A stretch of 8,931 nt of DNA from Ramlibacter sp. GTDB lineage: Bacteria > Pseudomonadota > Gammaproteobacteria > Burkholderiales > Burkholderiaceae_C. The notes beneath the pieces were generated by a model. It did no database searches, was not told the origin of the DNA, and worked only from the letters and a program-made list of their open reading frames with translations. This document shows positions 1-8,384 of the stretch, in pieces; within the stretch, counting starts at the first letter, position 1, and each line of letters begins with the position of its first letter. The stretch spans positions 1 to 8,931 of the forward strand of contig JAJAZH010000025.1 in NCBI GenBank assembly GCA_026785815.1. Reading direction: 5' to 3'. Position numbers and translations under genes: made by a program.

Positions 1-1
1 C

Positions 2-397
2 AAGGTCCGGCTGTTCGGCGATTACGGCGGCTATGGGCCGGGCCAGCAGAAAAGGGATTTCGTGTTCATCGACGACGTGGTCGCGGTGAACCTGTGGTTC
101 TTCGACCATCCGGGCAAGTCCGGGATCTTCAACCTCGGCACCGGCCGGGCCCAGCCGTTCAACGACGTGGCCACCGCCGTCGTCAATGCCCTGCGAAGGG
201 GGCAGCCGACGCTGGACACGTCCGCTGCCGTCACCCAGGGCCTGATCGACTACATCGCCTTCCCCGACGCGCTGCGTGGCAAGTACCAGTGCTTCACCGA
301 GGCGGATCTCGGTGCCTTGCGTGCAGCCGGCTGCGATCATCGCTTTGCCGATGTCCAGGCCGGAGTCGCCAGCTACATGGCGGCACTCTCCAGCTAG
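2..397 (+). CDS. hldD: ADP-L-glycero-D-manno-heptose 6-epimerase, C-terminal part (5' end outside window)
   Basis: HldD (RfaD) is a cytoplasmic NADP-dependent SDR-type epimerase that converts ADP-D-glycero- to ADP-L-glycero-D-manno-heptose for the inner core of lipopolysaccharide. The frame is open from base 2 and gives 131 codons before TAG at 395-397. The family is about 330 residues, so roughly 200 N-terminal residues, including the Rossmann GxxGxxG and the YxxxK catalytic motif, lie upstream of the window. The visible part has the HldD-typical stretch RDFVFIDDVVAVNLWF followed by GIFNLGTGRAQPFNDVA, and a C-terminal segment with IAFPDALRGKYQ that matches the family's substrate-side domain. 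An internal ATG at base 62 lies inside the conserved RDFVF block and is not the true start. The next gene begins 87 nt downstream on the same strand. Identification rests on remembered family motifs; I am confident in it. Confidence 0.93.
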   Translation, partial: KVRLFGDYGGYGPGQQKRDFVFIDDVVAVNLWFFDHPGKSGIFNLGTGRAQPFNDVATAVVNALRRGQPTLDTSAAVTQGLIDYIAFPDALRGKYQCFTEADLGALRAAGCDHRFADVQAGVASYMAALSS

Positions 398-484
398 AGG
401 GGAGTCCCGTCAACCGGCCTGCTGCGGGTGCCGTTAGAGAGTTGCCTGGCGTACCCCGCGCCGGTCCAACCTGAGGAGATCTCC

Positions 485-964
485 ATGTTCAAGAAATTTC
501 TGGCCGTCCTGGTCATGCTGTATGCCACCCTCGCCCTCGCAGCCGTCGATGTGAACAAGGCCACCGAAGCCCAGCTCGACGCCGTCAAGGGCATCGGCCC
601 GGTCACTTCCAAGATGATCATGTCCGAGCGCAAGAAAGGCGACTTCAAGAACTGGGATGACTTCATCGAGCGGATCAAGGGTGTCGGCGACACCCGTGCC
701 GCCAAACTGTCCGGCGAAGGCCTGACGGTCAATGGCGCCGCCTACAAGGTCGCGACCAAAGACACCAGGTCCACCGCCAAGGAAGACAGGAAGGAGACGA
801 AGGCTTCGGCGAAGGAAGACAAGAAAGAGTCCAAGGCCGCCGCCAAGGAAGAAAAGAAGGACGCCAAGGAAGCCCGGAAAGACGACAAGGTCGCGGTCAC
901 CAAGCCGGCGGCCAGTGCTGCCACACCCGCTGCCAAACCCGCTGCCAGCGCACCGAAAAAGTAA
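485..964 (+). CDS. Secreted ComEA-like helix-hairpin-helix DNA-binding protein with Lys/Ala-rich tail
   Basis: The 159-residue product probably binds DNA without sequence specificity outside the inner membrane, like ComEA in DNA uptake. I chose ATG 485 because GAGGAG at 473-478 sits 6 nt before it and the protein then begins with a signal peptide: MFKK, a hydrophobic stretch, and ALA|AV with cleavage near residue 19. An upstream in-frame ATG at 428 would bury that signal. Residues about 22-82 form the HhH pair: VDVNKATEAQLDAVKGIGP, then FIERIKGVGDTRAAKL. From residue 97 the chain is a highly charged tail of three 11-residue repeats (AKEDRKETKA-like), then an Ala/Pro/Lys-rich end. Short beta-proteobacterial ComEA proteins usually stop soon after the HhH region, so the tail of about 75 residues is an extension. 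The hldD-comEA order is familiar in Burkholderiales, where cysM often follows; it does not here. A role in transformation is an inference. Confidence 0.85.
   Translation: MFKKFLAVLVMLYATLALAAVDVNKATEAQLDAVKGIGPVTSKMIMSERKKGDFKNWDDFIERIKGVGDTRAAKLSGEGLTVNGAAYKVATKDTRSTAKEDRKETKASAKEDKKESKAAAKEEKKDAKEARKDDKVAVTKPAASAATPAAKPAASAPKK
773..871 (+). repeat. Three tandem 33-nt units encoding 11-residue repeats
   Basis: Units at 773-805, 806-838 and 839-871 encode TAKEDRKETKA, SAKEDKKESKA and AAKEEKKDAKE. A degenerate fourth start (ARKDDK) follows. The DNA units have diverged mainly by synonymous and conservative changes. The 11-residue spacing with alternating charges fits a single long charged alpha-helix or a hendecad coiled coil. 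It lies in the tail of the HhH protein and is much richer in A than the flanking genes because of its many AAG/GAA codons. Confidence 0.8.
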
Positions 965-978
965 CTGCCGCGCGCCAG

Positions 979-1007
979 AAAAAAAACCCGCTGCGGCGGG
1001 TTTTTTT
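979..1007 (+). terminator. Intrinsic terminator, probably bidirectional
   Basis: The inverted repeat CCCGC (987-991) / GCGGG (996-1000) has a 4-nt loop TGCG. It is flanked by eight A (979-986) and seven T (1001-1007), so either strand reads as a GC stem followed by a U-tract. It starts 15 nt after the stop of the HhH gene (962-964) and lies 34 nt beyond the stop of the convergent DinB gene (1041), so it can end transcription of both. Confidence 0.93.
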
Positions 1008-1018
1008 GTTGCGCTCAG

Positions 1019-1035
1019 CGGTACACCAGCACGGG
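1019..1035 (-). repeat. 17-bp direct repeat, copy 1 (PVLVYR-stop fragment)
   Basis: The 17 bases cggtacaccagcacggg here recur exactly at 1666-1682, inside the 3' end of the universal stress gene. On the minus strand this copy, with bases 1015-1018, reads P-V-L-V-Y-R-stop. It begins just 5 bp beyond the DinB stop codon, in the DinB-terminator gap. It looks like the last codons of a second universal stress gene, or a recombination footprint. No further similarity to that gene is visible inside the DinB coding region. Confidence 0.6.
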
Positions 1036-1040
1036 CCGGG

Positions 1041-1577
1041 TCAGACGCGCGAGATCAGGTCGGTCGCTCCAACATCGATGCCCGCCTGCGTCAGCAGCGT
1101 GGTCGCCTGGCCCCGGTGGTGGGTCTGGTGATTGAAGAAGTGCGTCAGCGCCATCCACGCGGCATGCTCGCGCGCGACACCCTTCGTGTTGCTGTAGCGG
1201 ACGGTCTGCGACGGTCCGTCGGCCGGCATCTGGGCCAGCCAATGCTCGATGGCCGTGTCCAGCCGTTCCCGCTTGGCGCGCAGCGCACTCCAGTGGGCAT
1301 AGAGCAGCGTCGCGTGGCTCGCGCCTGGCGGAAAATCGACCAGCTGCTCCTGCAGCGCTGCAACCTCTGCACCCTGCTGCGCCGCGAACCGTCCGAGCCA
1401 GAGCATGTCGCCCCAGACCAGGTGGTTGAGCGTGTTGTGGATGGAGCCGAAGAACGCGCCGCGGTCGCGTTTGCGCTCTTCGTCCGGCAGCTGCTCGCAG
1501 GCGTCGTACAGGCGCTGGTTGAACCAGTGGTTGTAGCGTGCCAGAAAGCGATAGTTTTCGACCAGGGCGCTGTCCAT
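1041..1577 (-). CDS. DinB-family protein (putative metal-dependent four-helix bundle)
   Basis: The 178-residue product belongs to the DinB/YfiT-like superfamily, small four-helix bundles that usually hold a divalent metal on three histidines; some members act as thiol-dependent transferases, but many have no known role. I chose the ATG at 1577 because the protein then begins MDSALVENYRFLARYNHW, matching the family's usual start and its length of about 165-180. An ATG at 1634 would add 19 residues with no family look. Neither has a clear Shine-Dalgarno. Likely metal ligands are H52 (in IHNTLNHLVWGD) and H150 and H154 (in HFFNHQTHHRGQ), a strong family signature. The C-terminus GATDLISRV is typical. 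The gene lies 69 nt downstream of the universal stress gene on the same strand, may share its transcript, and is closed by the terminator at 979-1007. Its substrate cannot be told. Confidence 0.85.
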   Translation of the reverse strand: MDSALVENYRFLARYNHWFNQRLYDACEQLPDEERKRDRGAFFGSIHNTLNHLVWGDMLWLGRFAAQQGAEVAALQEQLVDFPPGASHATLLYAHWSALRAKRERLDTAIEHWLAQMPADGPSQTVRYSNTKGVAREHAAWMALTHFFNHQTHHRGQATTLLTQAGIDVGATDLISRV

Positions 1578-1646
1578 CGCCGTGATTGTGGCATCGCAAG
1601 TGCCACCGGCGAAAGGCGTGGCAAGCCGATTCATGGACGAGAACGT

Positions 1647-2099
1647 TCAGGCGGCGACCGGCTCCCGGTACACCAGCACGGGAATCCGGCAATGGCTCAG
1701 GACCTTCTGCGTTTCGCTGCCGATCAGCGCGGCCGACAGTGCATTGCGTCCGTGCGAAGCCATCATGATCAGGTCGCACTCTCGGCGCTGTGCCGCCGCG
1801 ATGATGGCCTCGTACGGATGATCGCTGATCGCGCAGATGGTGTCGCAGGCAACGCCCTTCTCGCCGGCCTCGCGCTGGACCATGCCCAGGTAGTGGTCGG
1901 CCCGGGCCCGGCTGTCGCGCTCGTATCGCTCGCCGGTGTCTTCCAGCATTTCGGCCCGCAGCGAGAAGGTGTGGAACGGCTCGGTCACATGGATGGCCGT
2001 GACCTGGGCACCGGCATCGCGGGCGAATGCGATGGCCTTGTGGATCATGGCTTCCGACAACTTCGAGCCATCGGTGGGCAACAACAGGTGCTTGAACAT
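1647..2099 (-). CDS. Universal stress protein (UspA family)
   Basis: A 150-residue cytoplasmic Usp-fold protein, of a family that binds ATP/AMP and helps survival under starvation or stress. The start at 2099 is supported by GGAGG (complement of 2105-2109), 5 nt upstream, and by the typical beginning MFKHLLLPTDGS with Asp10 of the nucleotide site. A longer reading from 2201 would add 34 residues unlike the family. The C-terminal half has LIMMASHGRNALSAALIGSETQKVL, which matches the nucleotide-binding G-x2-G-x9-G-S/T motif except that the second Gly is Ala (G117, A120, G127, S128). It ends in the usual PVLVYR strand plus a short tail. Single-domain length is normal. It sits 98 nt downstream of the oxoprolinase gene and has its own promoter candidate, so it need not belong functionally to the oxoprolinase module. 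Confidence 0.9.
   Translation of the reverse strand: MFKHLLLPTDGSKLSEAMIHKAIAFARDAGAQVTAIHVTEPFHTFSLRAEMLEDTGERYERDSRARADHYLGMVQREAGEKGVACDTICAISDHPYEAIIAAAQRRECDLIMMASHGRNALSAALIGSETQKVLSHCRIPVLVYREPVAA
1666..1682 (-). repeat. 17-bp direct repeat, copy 2 (inside universal stress gene)
   Basis: An exact copy of 1019-1035 in the same orientation. Here it encodes PVLVYR within the C-terminal beta-strand of the universal stress protein, so this is the functional copy. The two copies bracket the DinB gene and are 647 bp apart. Confidence 0.6.
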
Positions 2100-2139
2100 G
2101 ACTGCCTCCAGCAGCCCCGGGCAGGCGGGACCTGATTTC

Positions 2140-2168
2140 ATTCTAGGTCGGCTTTCCCCACGCTGCAA
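2140..2168 (-). promoter_or_regulatory. Candidate sigma-70 promoter of the universal stress gene
   Basis: On the minus strand TTGCAG (complement of 2163-2168; three of six match TTGACA) is followed after 17 bp by TAGAAT (complement of 2140-2145; five of six match TATAAT). The start codon is 41 nt beyond the -10 box. The 98-bp gap shows no convincing terminator for the upstream oxoprolinase gene, so readthrough is also possible. This is motif matching only. Confidence 0.35.
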
Positions 2169-2197
2169 ATGAGCTGCAAGCCGCCGCGGCAGCCCTT

Positions 2198-6016
<3,819 letters not shown>

Positions 6017-6025
<9 letters not shown>

Positions 6026-6043
6026 GGTCCAGCATTCATGGTC
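6017..6043 (-). repeat. Tandem 14-nt duplication over the oxoprolinase start codon
   Basis: On the minus strand gaccatgaatgct occurs twice with a period of 14 nt (complement of 6031-6043 and 6017-6029, one G between). Each copy carries an ATG, at 6039 and 6025. Because 14 is not a multiple of three the two ATGs are in different frames, and only 6025 opens the oxoprolinase frame. Neither has a good Shine-Dalgarno. Confidence 0.8.
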
Positions 6044-6050
6044 TGCACAT
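6022..6050 (-). other. Chain of two mini-ORFs overlapping the oxoprolinase start (ATGA links)
   Basis: ATG at 6050 reads M-C-R-P-stop, and its TGA overlaps the ATG at 6039. That ATG reads M-N-A-G-P-stop, and its TGA overlaps the oxoprolinase ATG at 6025. A terminating ribosome could therefore re-initiate at the next ATG each time. The reading is exact; whether the mini-ORFs are translated is unknown, and no strong Shine-Dalgarno precedes them. Confidence 0.35.
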
Positions 6051-6069
6051 CGTTGGTACTGCGGTGATC

Positions 6070-6804
6070 CTACCTGTCCAGTGCCAGCGCCCCGCGCAGG
6101 ACCGGCGAGTCGGCCAGGCCCAGCACATGCAGACCGGTCGCCTGGCGGATCGCATCGGCATAAGGCGGCATGTTGGTGCATTCCAGCACCACCGTCCGCA
6201 GCTCCGGCGCCCGATTCTTCAATGCGACAGCCGCGGCGACGACTTCGATCCGCGCCGCTTCCAGATCGAAGTCGGCATGGTTGCCAAGGATCGCGCCCGC
6301 GAATTCTCCCTGCGCTTCGACGCCCTGCACCACCACCTGACCGATCCGCTCCGAACCGACACCGGCGGCGGCCAGGTACGCGCTGTCGAGGCAGGTCGCG
6401 CTGATGGTCAGCACGCCGGCACGGCCCTCGGTGCGCAGCAGTTCCGGCAACTGCAACAGGCTGGAGGTGACCACCGGAACCCCGACGGCCGCCTGCAGCT
6501 CCTGCTGCAGCAGCACCAGGAAGCCGCAACTGGTCGTGATCGCGCAGGCGCCCTGTCGTTCCAGTTCGCGCGCCGCGAGGACGAATGCCTGCAGCATCCC
6601 GCTGGCGCGCAGGCCGGCGGCGGACTGCACCACGGTCCGCGGCCAGGCCCCCTCCACCCGCTCGATCAGCGTGGCCACCGGCCAACTGGCTGGGTTGCCG
6701 ACGTCGCCCACGGGCCTGGGAAAGCGGGTGTCCAGCATCACGATTCCCAGCAGCGGAGATTCGATCCGGGGGAAAGACCCAAGACGCTGGCGTGATACTT
6801 GCAT
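6070..6804 (-). CDS. Aspartate/glutamate/hydantoin racemase-family protein
   Basis: The 244-residue cytoplasmic protein belongs to the cofactor-independent Asp/Glu/hydantoin racemase superfamily, which inverts a carbon centre with two cysteines acting as acid and base. Both are visible: C93 in ITTSCGFLV and C209 in VLECTNMPPYADA. The N-terminal LGIVMLDTRFPRPVGDVGNPASW is a signature of one racemase-like subgroup often annotated only as aspartate/glutamate racemase family. Start ATG 6804 is preceded by AAGGA (complement of 6808-6812) at a short 3-nt spacing. A later Met23 would cut the first strand. It stands 44 nt upstream of the oxoprolinase on the same strand, so the two are very likely one operon, and diverges from the TRAP operon. 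In context it may interconvert enantiomers of the imported compound or its product; the true substrate is not shown by the sequence. Confidence 0.85.
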   Translation of the reverse strand: MQVSRQRLGSFPRIESPLLGIVMLDTRFPRPVGDVGNPASWPVATLIERVEGAWPRTVVQSAAGLRASGMLQAFVLAARELERQGACAITTSCGFLVLLQQELQAAVGVPVVTSSLLQLPELLRTEGRAGVLTISATCLDSAYLAAAGVGSERIGQVVVQGVEAQGEFAGAILGNHADFDLEAARIEVVAAAVALKNRAPELRTVVLECTNMPPYADAIRQATGLHVLGLADSPVLRGALALDR

Positions 6805-6845
6805 TTATCCTTCAGCCCTCATCACCGCATTCTCGTGGAGCAACC
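6805..6845. promoter_or_regulatory. 41-bp divergent intergenic region between racemase and TRAP operon
   Basis: Only 41 bp separate the two start codons, and both ribosome sites lie in it: AAGGA for the racemase (complement of 6808-6812) and GGAG (6837-6840) for dctP. No convincing -35/-10 pair fits inside it, so at least one promoter must reach into the opposing coding sequence. Such close divergence favours shared control of uptake and catabolism; no operator is recognised. Confidence 0.4.
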
Positions 6846-7817
6846 ATGAAATTGAAACTCGCCTTTGCCCTTCTCGCCGCCGCCCTCGCCTTCGGCGGCA
6901 GCGCCTTTGCCCAGACCAAGTGGGACCTGCCCGCGGCCTACCCGGCCTCCAATTTCCACACGGTCAACCTGGAGCAGTTCGCCAAGGACGTCGACCAGGC
7001 CAGCGGCGGCAAGCTCAAGATTCAGGTGCACGCCAACGCCTCGCTGTTCAAGGCGCCCGAGATCAAGCGCGCCGTGCAGCAGGGCCAGGCCCAGATCGGC
7101 GAGATCCTGCTGGTGAACTATCAGAACGAGTGGCAGCCCTTCGGCGCCGACGGCCTGCCGTTCCTGGCCGACAGCTACGACAGCTCGATGAAGCTGTACA
7201 AGGCCCAGAGGCCGCTGCTGGACAAGAAACTGGCCGAGCAGGGCATGTTCCTCCTGTATGCCGTGGCCTGGCCGCCGCAGGGCATCTATTCCAAGAAGCC
7301 GATCAACTCCGCCGCCGACATGAAGGGCCTGAAGTGGCGCGCCTACAGCCCGGCGACCGCCCGCATCGCTGAACTGGTCGGCGCCCAGCCGGTGACGATC
7401 CAGGCGGCGGAACTGTCGCAGGCCATGGCCACCGGCGTGGTCGATTCCTACATGTCGTCCGGCTCCACCGGCTACGACAGCAAGACCTACGAGCACATCA
7501 AGAACTGGTACGACACGCAGGCCTGGCTGCCGAAAAACGCCGTGCTGGTGAACCGTGCCGCCTTCAACGCTCTGGACAAGCCGACCCAGGACGCGCTGAT
7601 GGCAGCCGGCGCCGCCGCCGAGACCCGCGGCTGGGCCGCCTCCCAGGCCGAGAACACCCGCACCCAGAACCTGCTCAAGCAGAACGGCATGAGCATCATC
7701 ACGCCCTCGCCGCAGCTCAAGGCCGACATGAAGAAGGTCGGTGACACCATGCTCAAGGAATGGATGGACAAGGCCGGCGCCGAAGGCAAGGCCATGGTCG
7801 ACGCGTACAGCAAGTAA
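6846..7817 (+). CDS. TRAP transporter substrate-binding protein, DctP family
   Basis: The 323-residue periplasmic protein captures a small carboxylate-bearing solute and hands it to the DctQM permease. Start ATG 6846 follows GGAG (6837-6840) by 5 nt and gives a clean signal peptide: MKLKLAF, a hydrophobic core and SAFA|QT, with cleavage after about residue 22. The mature protein begins KWDLPAAYPASNFHT, the family's first strand with its substrate-facing loop. R165 in GLKWRAYSPATARIAELVGA is the position of the conserved arginine that clamps the substrate carboxylate in the DctP family. AAELSQAMATGVVDSYMSSGSTGYDSK is the second-lobe binding segment. Length is normal. It is first in the operon and is followed by a terminator-like hairpin, which would give it more transcript than the permease genes. 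A 5-oxoproline- or hydantoin-like substrate is suggested only by the divergent catabolic genes. Confidence 0.93.
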   Translation: MKLKLAFALLAAALAFGGSAFAQTKWDLPAAYPASNFHTVNLEQFAKDVDQASGGKLKIQVHANASLFKAPEIKRAVQQGQAQIGEILLVNYQNEWQPFGADGLPFLADSYDSSMKLYKAQRPLLDKKLAEQGMFLLYAVAWPPQGIYSKKPINSAADMKGLKWRAYSPATARIAELVGAQPVTIQAAELSQAMATGVVDSYMSSGSTGYDSKTYEHIKNWYDTQAWLPKNAVLVNRAAFNALDKPTQDALMAAGAAAETRGWAASQAENTRTQNLLKQNGMSIITPSPQLKADMKKVGDTMLKEWMDKAGAEGKAMVDAYSK

Positions 7818-7827
7818 CCCCAACGAC

Positions 7828-7833
7828 AGGAGG
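7828..7833 (+). promoter_or_regulatory. Perfect Shine-Dalgarno AGGAGG upstream of dctQ
   Basis: AGGAGG is the best ribosome site in the window. It is 6 nt from GTG 7840 (a 12-codon mini-ORF), 11 nt from GTG 7845 (in frame with dctQ) and 41 nt from ATG 7875, the family-like dctQ start. The hairpin 7834-7868 begins on the very next base, so its folding brings AGGAGG to 6 nt from ATG 7875. Confidence 0.7.
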
Positions 7834-7872
7834 AATCCCGTGGCGTGCCCACCGGCGCGCGCGGGATTTTTT
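7834..7872 (+). terminator. Terminator-like hairpin (attenuator) between dctP and dctQ
   Basis: AATCCCG (7834-7840) pairs perfectly with CGGGATT (7862-7868). The stem can be extended inward by a U-G and a G-C pair and, past a one-base bulge, by GCG/CGC. Six T follow or overlap its end (7867-7872). It lies 16 nt after the dctP stop and directly before the dctQ ATG. It likely stops part of the transcripts after dctP, keeping binding protein in excess over permease, and may also set the spacing of the dctQ ribosome site. Confidence 0.7.
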
Positions 7873-7878
7873 GCATGA
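7840..7878 (+). CDS. Possible 12-codon leader mini-ORF coupled to dctQ
   Basis: GTG 7840, 6 nt after the perfect AGGAGG, reads MACPPARAGFFA and stops at TGA 7876-7878, which overlaps the dctQ ATG at 7875 as ATGA. It runs through the whole terminator-like hairpin, so its translation would melt the stem and deliver ribosomes to dctQ. The peptide itself resembles nothing I know. It may be only a by-product of the hairpin sequence, and expression is not shown. Confidence 0.3.
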   Translation: MACPPARAGFFA

Positions 7879-8384
7879 GAAGAGCCCTGGACCTGCTTTA
7901 CGACGGCGCCGCCTGGGTGGCCGCGCTAGCGATGATCGGCGTGCTGCTGATGGTGCTGCTCTCGATCCTGGGCCGCCAGCTCGGCTTCCACGTCCCCGGC
8001 ACCGACGCCTATGCCGGCTACAGCATGGCGGCGGCGGGCTTCCTCGCGCTGGCGCACACGCTCAAGCACAACGAGCATATCCGCGTGACCCTGCTGCTGG
8101 GCCGGCTCAAGGGCAAGGCGAAGCACGCGCTCGAGATGTGGGCCCTGACGGCGGCCGTGCTGCTGGCAGCGCTGTTCGCGTTCTATTCGGTTCGGCTGGC
8201 CTGGCAATCGCATTTGCTGAACGACATTTCCACCGGCAACGACGCCACGCGGCTGTGGATCCCGCAGCTCACGATGGCGGTCGGGACGGTGGTGCTGCTG
8301 ATCGCCTTCATCGACGAATGGTGGCTGGAGCTGACCGGCCGGCGCGTGACGGCAGAGCCCGAGGAAGCCCTGCACAATGAATGA
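7875..8384 (+). CDS. TRAP transporter small permease, DctQ family
   Basis: The 169-residue inner-membrane protein partners DctM in the Na+-coupled TRAP permease. Four hydrophobic segments lie at about residues 12-32, 45-63, 89-107 and 130-146, the usual DctQ layout. HTLKHNEHIRVTLLLGRL (61-78) is the conserved loop after helix 2, and ATRLWIPQLTMAVG (124-137) the conserved start of helix 4. I prefer ATG 7875 because MRRALDLLYDGAAW is a typical DctQ beginning. GTG 7845 in the same frame would add 10 residues (MPTGARGIFC) and lies 11 nt from AGGAGG, so it cannot be excluded. Only a weak site stands directly before ATG 7875. The stop overlaps the dctM start by 8 nt (ATGAATGA), a sign of translational coupling. 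Confidence 0.9.
   Translation: MRRALDLLYDGAAWVAALAMIGVLLMVLLSILGRQLGFHVPGTDAYAGYSMAAAGFLALAHTLKHNEHIRVTLLLGRLKGKAKHALEMWALTAAVLLAALFAFYSVRLAWQSHLLNDISTGNDATRLWIPQLTMAVGTVVLLIAFIDEWWLELTGRRVTAEPEEALHNE

Noticed and set aside
428..484. Upstream ATG 428 as start of the HhH protein
   Set aside because: It would hide the signal peptide; ATG 485 has GAGGAG at ideal spacing.
1578..1634. 19-residue N-terminal extension of the DinB protein from ATG 1634
   Set aside because: No Shine-Dalgarno, and the extra residues do not resemble the family, whose first helix begins at the 1577 start.
732..2135. 467-codon plus-strand open frame across the HhH tail, terminator, DinB and universal stress genes
   Set aside because: It crosses a strong terminator and three well-supported genes in other frames, and its Arg/Pro-rich translation shows no domain.
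2160..2195. GCTGC/GCAGC inverted repeat as a terminator after the oxoprolinase gene
   Set aside because: Short stem with a long loop and no T-tract in the direction of transcription.
6026..6685. N-terminal extension of the oxoprolinase frame back to 6685
   Set aside because: It would overlap the racemase gene on the same strand. Its Arg/Gly-rich sequence is an off-frame reading, and the family start is at 6025.
6822..7823. 333-codon minus-strand open frame opposite dctP
   Set aside because: DctP has a signal peptide and family motifs on the other strand; this frame is a GC-bias shadow of nearly the same length.
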